NCBI GenBank assembly: GCA_035235625.1
Contig: CP141146.1
Span: 29,320,501 to 29,384,500 of the forward strand
Direction: 5' to 3'
Origin: Saururus chinensis
Taxonomy: Eukaryota > Streptophyta > Magnoliopsida > Piperales > Saururaceae
DNA: 64,000 nt
A program made the position numbers and the translations under genes. Below the pieces are notes generated by a model. That model had not been told where the DNA came from, did not search any database, and saw only the letters and a list, made by a program, of their open reading frames with translations. Positions 58,311 to 64,000 of the stretch are shown here, piece after piece. Numbering within the stretch: position 1 is the first letter of the stretch; each line of letters opens with the position of its first letter.

Positions 58311-60440
58311 AAAACTTAGTATCAAAATCCTTAATTATCTCCGATTGCTTGTAACCAACATATCCCTCGAATCGATGATAAATTGTCTTATCAATTGATA
58401 TTCATGATTCTTATATATTTTATACGCCTATTTACCTTACTTTCTAGTGTATGATTAAGTTAATTAAGAGTTAATTAGGGTTTATTTATGTTAAGATAGA
58501 TATTAGTAGTATGATTTAATTATTAGTTAATTTAGGTAATGTTAATTATTTGAGATTGTATTTGAATAAAATCAGTGTTCTCCAAATGTCTTATACGTTT
58601 GAATTATGACTGTTTATGTGATTTAGGTAATGCACGTTTCCTAAGGCATGTGGACGATGTTTAGAAAAATTTACAATACTCTATACATGCTTAAAAGTGA
58701 TTTTGACAATTTTTTGGACTTGTGGACAGGTTGGAAATATATATGGACATGAACATAACTGCTTTATGAGCAGAGAAGAAATCTGGACGAGTTCTTGGAC
58801 AGAAATTGGACAAAAACGTCTAGATTGCAGTTACTTGATTTTGAGTGAAATTGAATACGAATTTGAACAAATAAATTAGGCATTTCAATACCCATTTTAA
58901 CTTAGTTAATAAATAACGTGTTCAAAGTGTATAATTGAAGAATGAGAGTTGATTTTCGTAGTTGTCATTGTTGAACACAAATAAGAGAGAATGAAGAAAG
59001 GAAACCGGAAATAAAGTGGGAAAGAATTGAGCAACAAGAAAGCTTATTACAGGAATGTTTAAACATAGCAATGAGCTCTTATTTTGGGGCGGAATTGAGA
59101 CTTAAACAAGGAAAATGGTTGTTGTCCAGAAATTTATTTAAAGGCAGAGAATTGCAGAGAAGGGGAGAGGAGAATAGAACGAACCAAAGCCAAATTTCTT
59201 GAATCCCATCCTCCGAAATTGATGAGAGAATACTTTGAAAGTGAGAGACTTAAAGTCCCAAGCCAGAAGAACGAAGAAGAAGCAGAAACAAAATCATAGC
59301 TCGCGGGGTTACTGTAGCAGATACTGTTCACTGGTTGGAGGTTGAAGACGCTAAACAGTAGTAACCCGTGGTTACTGTTCACCGGTACTGTAGCAGTTTC
59401 AATTTTTGATTTTTACTCCATTTTCTTCTAAATTGTAAGTCTTTCATTTGTTCTAATGAAGATTTTATTTTTTAGATTAATGAGTAGCTAAATTTCATTG
59501 CTAAGGCTTGGATGAAACTTCATCAAGTTATAGAATTTCATGATTATGAAACTTGATTAATTTTTCTTAATGGTGGATTTAATGTTATTTGTTTCTACCT
59601 CTTTAATTAATGAGATTGATTTGGATATGAGTTTAGTCATGCTTCTCTCATGATTTAAATTGGTTTTCATTAGTTTTTTTTTACTTGGTTTTGTCTTGTT
59701 TAATTGAAATTGGGTATTTGTTGTGATTTACAAATTGTGGATACAACTAATGACTTGATTTTAATCCGTTGAAGTGAGGAGAAATAAAGTATTTGTTTAT
59801 AGTACATGAGAGCTTAATGATGATATTTTCCATAATAACAAAGATTGAATTCTAGATTATTATGAGGAATATGGAAAAATTGATTAATGATCATGCTTAT
59901 GAGTTTCTATGATTTAATGAATGTGGATTCCTATGCCTTAGTATTTTGTTTGATTCTTAGTGTTTTTCTTATTTAAATAGTGTTTTATTTATTTTGCTTT
60001 GCTTTCTTATTCTTAGATTAAAGTTTTAGAATTTTGATTTAGATAGTTTAGTTGCCTTGAACTCTTATTTGCTTGTGTTAGTTACTTTAGTCCAATTATT
60101 ATTTTTATATTTATTAACTAGATTAGAGTTTACTTGAGTTAGATTAAATTTAGTTTTTCAATTTCAAGTCTCTGTGGGATCGACACTCGATTTAGCCGCT
60201 TAACTACTATAGATTCGTGCGCTTGCGAGTAAACAATTAAAATTTAACAACATCAATAATACAACTTTTCGCCTGCCAATTGTCAACATTCCGTAAAGGT
60301 AGAATACATGTATGGACTTGATTAATAGTCTTGATCTTAAACATTTCACATTCATTCAACCTTGCCACATGTAATCTCCAAGGGCATTCCTCACTAAGGC
60401 ATGTGATTGTGAACCTAGAATAATTGGATTTTACCACCAT
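58311..60440 (-). pseudogene. Mutator-like (MULE) transposase fragment split by a solo LTR
   Basis: On the minus strand, 60440-60253 encodes the start of the DNA-binding region of MuDR-type transposases. It includes ECPWRLHVARLNE and INQVHTC, i.e. the C...CPWRLHA...HTC pattern with zinc-ligand-like Cys and His. The reading continues in the same frame at 58395-58311 (GYKQSEIIKDFDTKF, like the Y-DIIKDF-F motif) if the solo LTR and one TCAAT are ignored. The catalytic DDE part is absent, as are terminal inverted repeats. It is about 95 codons of a protein normally over 600, so it is a dead remnant of a plain DNA transposon. Confidence 0.7.
58396..60252 (+). mobile_element. Solo LTR of Tat/Athila-like type, 1.86 kb, with TCAAT target duplication
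   Basis: It begins TGATATTCATGATTC and ends AATTTAACAACA, with TCAAT on both sides (58391-58395 and 60253-60257). Near the right end it carries GTGGGATCGACACTCG, a phrase characteristic of the LTR ends of Tat/Athila-type Ty3/gypsy elements. No interior is present. It looks whole as a solo copy and is younger than the transposase remnant it interrupts. Confidence 0.82.
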
Positions 60441-60966
60441 GAATTGAAAGTTGTTGACATGGTGGTTGTGTGTATGTGGACTTGAAGAGCATGCTTGTTT
60501 TTGAACTATGTTCCAAGTTCTATTAATCTATGGTCGACAACCCTTGGAACCCTATCACCAAAGTCTTTGTTCACGTAATTATCTTCAACAATATCCACTA
60601 TATGCACATGTTTGGTGTGTTCTTCTCGTCTATAGAAAAAAGGTAATTGATAGTTGGTCATTGAAAGCTTGAATTAGATGGGGTATATTCAACAATTGAA
60701 CATTCAAAGTCAATAATCGAATGTTGATAGTCGTATTTCACCAATTTCCACTATATTTAGACTTTTACCCTCTAATACATATATGAGAGGGAGTCAGCGG
60801 TTCTTAACCATTGTTCCTCGTTAGATTCTCACTGTCAATATTTGCATAATTTGATCAACAATTGAAACTTAAGAAACAAAAAATTTTAGTTATAATCATT
60901 GTAGATGAAATTATTACATACTTGCTAAGGTTGAAAATAAATTATACCTTAGTATAGTACTCTATT
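60441..60966. other. DNA upstream of the MULE remnant, no gene seen
   Basis: Probably the extended N-terminal or 5' part of the Mutator-like element, since it lies upstream in minus-strand sense. No open frame of useful length and no terminal inverted repeat were found. Confidence 0.3.
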
Positions 60967-63459
60967 TGTACCCCACCCTTTACTATAAAAGGAAAGGGCC
61001 AACCACTTTCCCAATTCGGAAAGGACTGAGACCTAGAGTTAGGAGCCTAATCCCCATTTTCCTAAAGGAGAAAGGAAATTAAGGTATGATTTTGCTTAAT
61101 ATTTTATTAATCTATGAGGGTTTTACTTAAATCTTTCCAATCTCTTCCTTTGCTTTGGATTAATCTCGATTTTAACTCAAAAACTACTGATTTTGGTTTC
61201 TATTTCAAAACCTAATATTTGGAATTTTGTTTTTTTGAACCCTAGATCTAGTTGTTTTTTTAAGGTTTTAGGTTTTTGAAAATCGGATTTGAGAAGTATT
61301 AATAAAAATCATGTTCTTGGGTAGGTTTCGAAGGAGTTTAAGGAGTCGTTCAGAATCAAGAACTTGCTGGAAGGTAAGGGTTTTAGTCTCAAACATTGTT
61401 GTGATTCAGATTTAAGTTTTGATAGGGTTTTGAAATGGATTCCATGATTATGAGCTTTGATGGTGATTTGTGAAAGGTGTAGTCTTTGATGCGATTTCTT
61501 GGGGCCTATGTTTAATAATGGCTAGATTTGATGTTTCAAAAGTATGGATTTGATTATGGTGATTCTTGGGAGTAGGATTTGGGAGCTTGAATGGTGTATG
61601 TGAAGTTTTGGTTTTGAATTCGAAGTGGGGAAGACGAACTAGAGCCACTGTGTTGGCGTTCAAACGGCCTTGCAGGCCGATCTAACAGCAGTGGTGCAAT
61701 TTTGCCATTTGTAGTCCTTCTGCTTATTTCAATGTATTTTCTCTTCAATATCATTTCCTATGTTCATGTTGAGTAATTTGAGCTAGAATGAGCTACTGTA
61801 AGGGTATGTTATTGATGCTTGGAAATTATGAAGAATATTTAAAGTTCATGTGAAATTGCATGGGGATGGCTATTCATGTTAGAGTTGCTATCTTAAATCT
61901 ATGATTGAATGATTCCTTATGTTTTAAGCATGATTCCAGCAAGATTATAGCATGAGAATGAGCTGATATGTCTTCATATAATGTGATTATATTATGGATG
62001 AGTGATGGTGCCATGTCTTGATTCAAGTGTGGTGTGAATATGCTTCCATAGTTTAGCATGAGGTCACATTTGACTTGATTTCGATTTGAGTTCTTGTGTG
62101 GAACATGGATACTCCTCGGGTTGAGTCAATCTGAATTGAGTTGAGTTGAATGGGGACGAGTTGTGTACTTGTCTTGTGGTTGAGATTTCTTGAAATAGTC
62201 ATCTGGACCTTGAGAATCCAGAGTGGTAGGCCTTTGTGAACCAGCTACCATGTGTTCTAGGTTTCCTGTTTGGAATTCGGATTCTTCCCACCGCAGAAGA
62301 TGTTCCAGGGCTTACACACTTGCTCTAGGTTCTCTGTGTGAGATTCGGATATTCCTTGGCCAGGATTGTCCAGGGCAAGCAGATTTAGGGGCTGACTACC
62401 CCGAATACTTCATGTCTCCTGTGTGGTAATCAGACAATGTCTAGCCTGTGTGGCTTGATTGTATTCTCTCCATGATGGAGACATTTACCATTTGTTGATG
62501 ATGCATGTGTATGAGATAATATTATGTCTAGGTTACACATGTTGTGTAGGGATGATTGAGATTATGTGACACATGTGCATATGCGTAATTATGCATGATT
62601 TAGTATCGTGTGATTGAGACACTCATCATGCAGGGTGAATGATCTATGGATGAATAATATGAGTATGCATTATGTGATTACATATTGAGTACACATGTTA
62701 TGCAGGTTGAATGCTGTGAAGAAGAATGGCTTCATGTGCTTGATTATAGATGTGATTGTGTGAGAATCAATTATTATGCATGATGGATGCAATGCCATGG
62801 TGTGATTTTTCATGTCATGATTAGCATGTATGTGATACTCGTATGCAGAATGATTATTTATGGAATTAGGGGTATGGTAAGGGGGTTAATCAGAAATGGG
62901 AATATTATGTGAAATGTTGATCTCAATTACCATATTGTTGTGTCATGGTTAGTTTCTAATTAATGTTACAGTATTTCAAACCTTACTGAGTTTTACTCAC
63001 CCCTCTTTCTGTGTTTTTATTTTGGGGTTGCATGGTACGACATGCAGTTAATCAGGATTCCATGTATGAAGGACGACCGGGATAGGTGTGGGATTAAGCA
63101 TGGGTGCTACCGGATGTTATTTTGTCTTCTGACTTATGCTATTATGATCATAGAACACCTTGTGTGGGTTACTATGTTTCTGACTCGTGTATATCTTCTA
63201 CTTTTAGACTTGTCTCAAAATTTTTTATTTGAGCCACATGTCGGCTCAAGATTTTATGCATGTGGATTGTGAGTAAGGATTTATTTCAGAGTTGATGTCC
63301 TCTTTTCTTTTACCTTATTACTCTTGCTCAAAGGACGAAAGGTGTGCGACTCTGTATATATGTTTAATACCCGATTAAGGGGTTAAAGTCACCTACGTGT
63401 GGTTCGACCAGTCCCTGGACTGGGTTTAGCTTAGGTCGGGCGGGCGTCGAGGAGTGACA
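60967..63459 (+). mobile_element. Long LTR-like unit (Ty3/gypsy type), boundaries tentative
   Basis: The proposed left end is TGTACCCCACCC and the right end GGGCGTCGAGGAGTGACA, preceded by GGACTGGGTTTAGCTTAGG, a phrase style common at the ends of gypsy LTRs. Inside are imperfect repeats with TTCTAGGTTTCCTG / CTCTAGGTTCTCTG (62250-62410) and CATCATGCAGG / ACATGTTATGCAGG (62500-62860). The flanks CTATT and ATATC do not match, so a duplication is not supported. After the right end, TATCGGTATCGATG is only vaguely like a primer site. No protein is recognised. Confidence 0.4.
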
Positions 63460-64000
63460 ATATCGGTATCGATGTCCCAATCAATGACCATAGATACATG
63501 CACACACCAATGATACATTGGGTACATATTGAAACAGGTGCAAAGCCTATAATATACATAATGAAAATAAGACTTAATAAAATATTATTATAATACTTCT
63601 CTTTAAAGAATAATAAGCCATGAGAATTTGTAATTAGAACATTGAGCCAAAATTAGTAAGTAGTATGCACACGTTTGTTACAATGTCACCAAAATATGAA
63701 AAAATAAAAAGTGTACTTTCATGCAACTTTAATGACAATATGCCACAATCTTCTTTCCTTGGCCTTCTCCTCGTAGCCCACATTCAATTCTTAGATACCC
63801 CATCCTACCTTTCCATAATATATGTCACACACGTGTATCTCGGGGCTAGTAGGTAGATCCAAACCTATTGGCCTTGAGTAACATAAGCTACACGATCGAA
63901 ATAGCACGTTCCAAAAGCATCATGCACATGTAATAAAGACTTAAACAAAAATTCTTGTAGTGGATATGTGCATTTTAATTTGTTTTAAATCACATGGAAA
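63460..64000. other. No recognisable feature
   Basis: AT-rich DNA. The 63-codon frame at 63665-63856 matches nothing I know. If 60967-63459 is a 5' LTR, this would be internal leader, but nothing confirms it. Confidence 0.3.

Overview
The window is nuclear DNA from a flowering plant and consists mostly of nested transposable elements. The evidence is CACTA elements with CACTA...TAGTG termini, SIRE-type Ty1/copia, chromoviral and Tat/Athila-type Ty3/gypsy LTR elements, a Stowaway and a Tourist-like MITE, a Mutator-like transposase remnant, and intron-bearing host gene pieces. There are no operons, no organelle DNA and no bacterial features. The species cannot be fixed from the sequence. Almost every long open frame is a by-product of GA/CT-rich or tandem repeats.

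Layout. 1-330: weak copia LTR-like tail. 331-3253: a solo-LTR-like copy between GGAGT repeats. 3254-3969: unassigned flank. 3970-16536: a large non-autonomous CACTA element whose left half is an array of eight purine tracts separated by hairpin modules. A coding-poor LTR element (9366-15807) sits inside it. 16537-23421 and 28077-30300: low-copy DNA that looks like introns of a minus-strand host gene. One exon encodes part of a membrane-anchored RING-type E3 ubiquitin ligase (18183-18306 plus 22951-22979) and is split by a 4.6-kb LTR insertion (18307-22950, GTTGG on both sides). 23425-28073: a second CACTA element with an exact ACA duplication, internally in the opposite orientation. 29774-29969: a Stowaway MITE.

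30356-32350: a GC-rich, gene-like region with a minus-strand TATA box and a possible plus-strand gene start. 32690-33045: a chromovirus 3' end fragment. 33060-36037: a third, left-truncated CACTA copy carrying a solo LTR (33505-35598, GTTTT on both sides).

36221 to about 57930: an old SIRE-like copia element on the plus strand, inflated by later insertions. These are a Tourist-like MITE in the 5' LTR, a Tat/Athila-like LTR in the interior, a small Ty3/gypsy element (42780-46074) in the 3' LTR, and an 11.4-kb composite (46384-57748, CATAG on both sides) also in the 3' LTR. The composite holds further LTR copies in both orientations and a minus-strand copia gag fossil. 58311-60440: a Mutator-like transposase piece split by a solo LTR (58396-60252, TCAAT on both sides). 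60967-63459: another long LTR-like unit. 63460-64000: nothing recognisable.

No gene in the window looks both whole and expressible. The main value is the insertion order, which can be read from target-site duplications: host gene, then CACTA or copia, then LTR elements, then further LTR elements.
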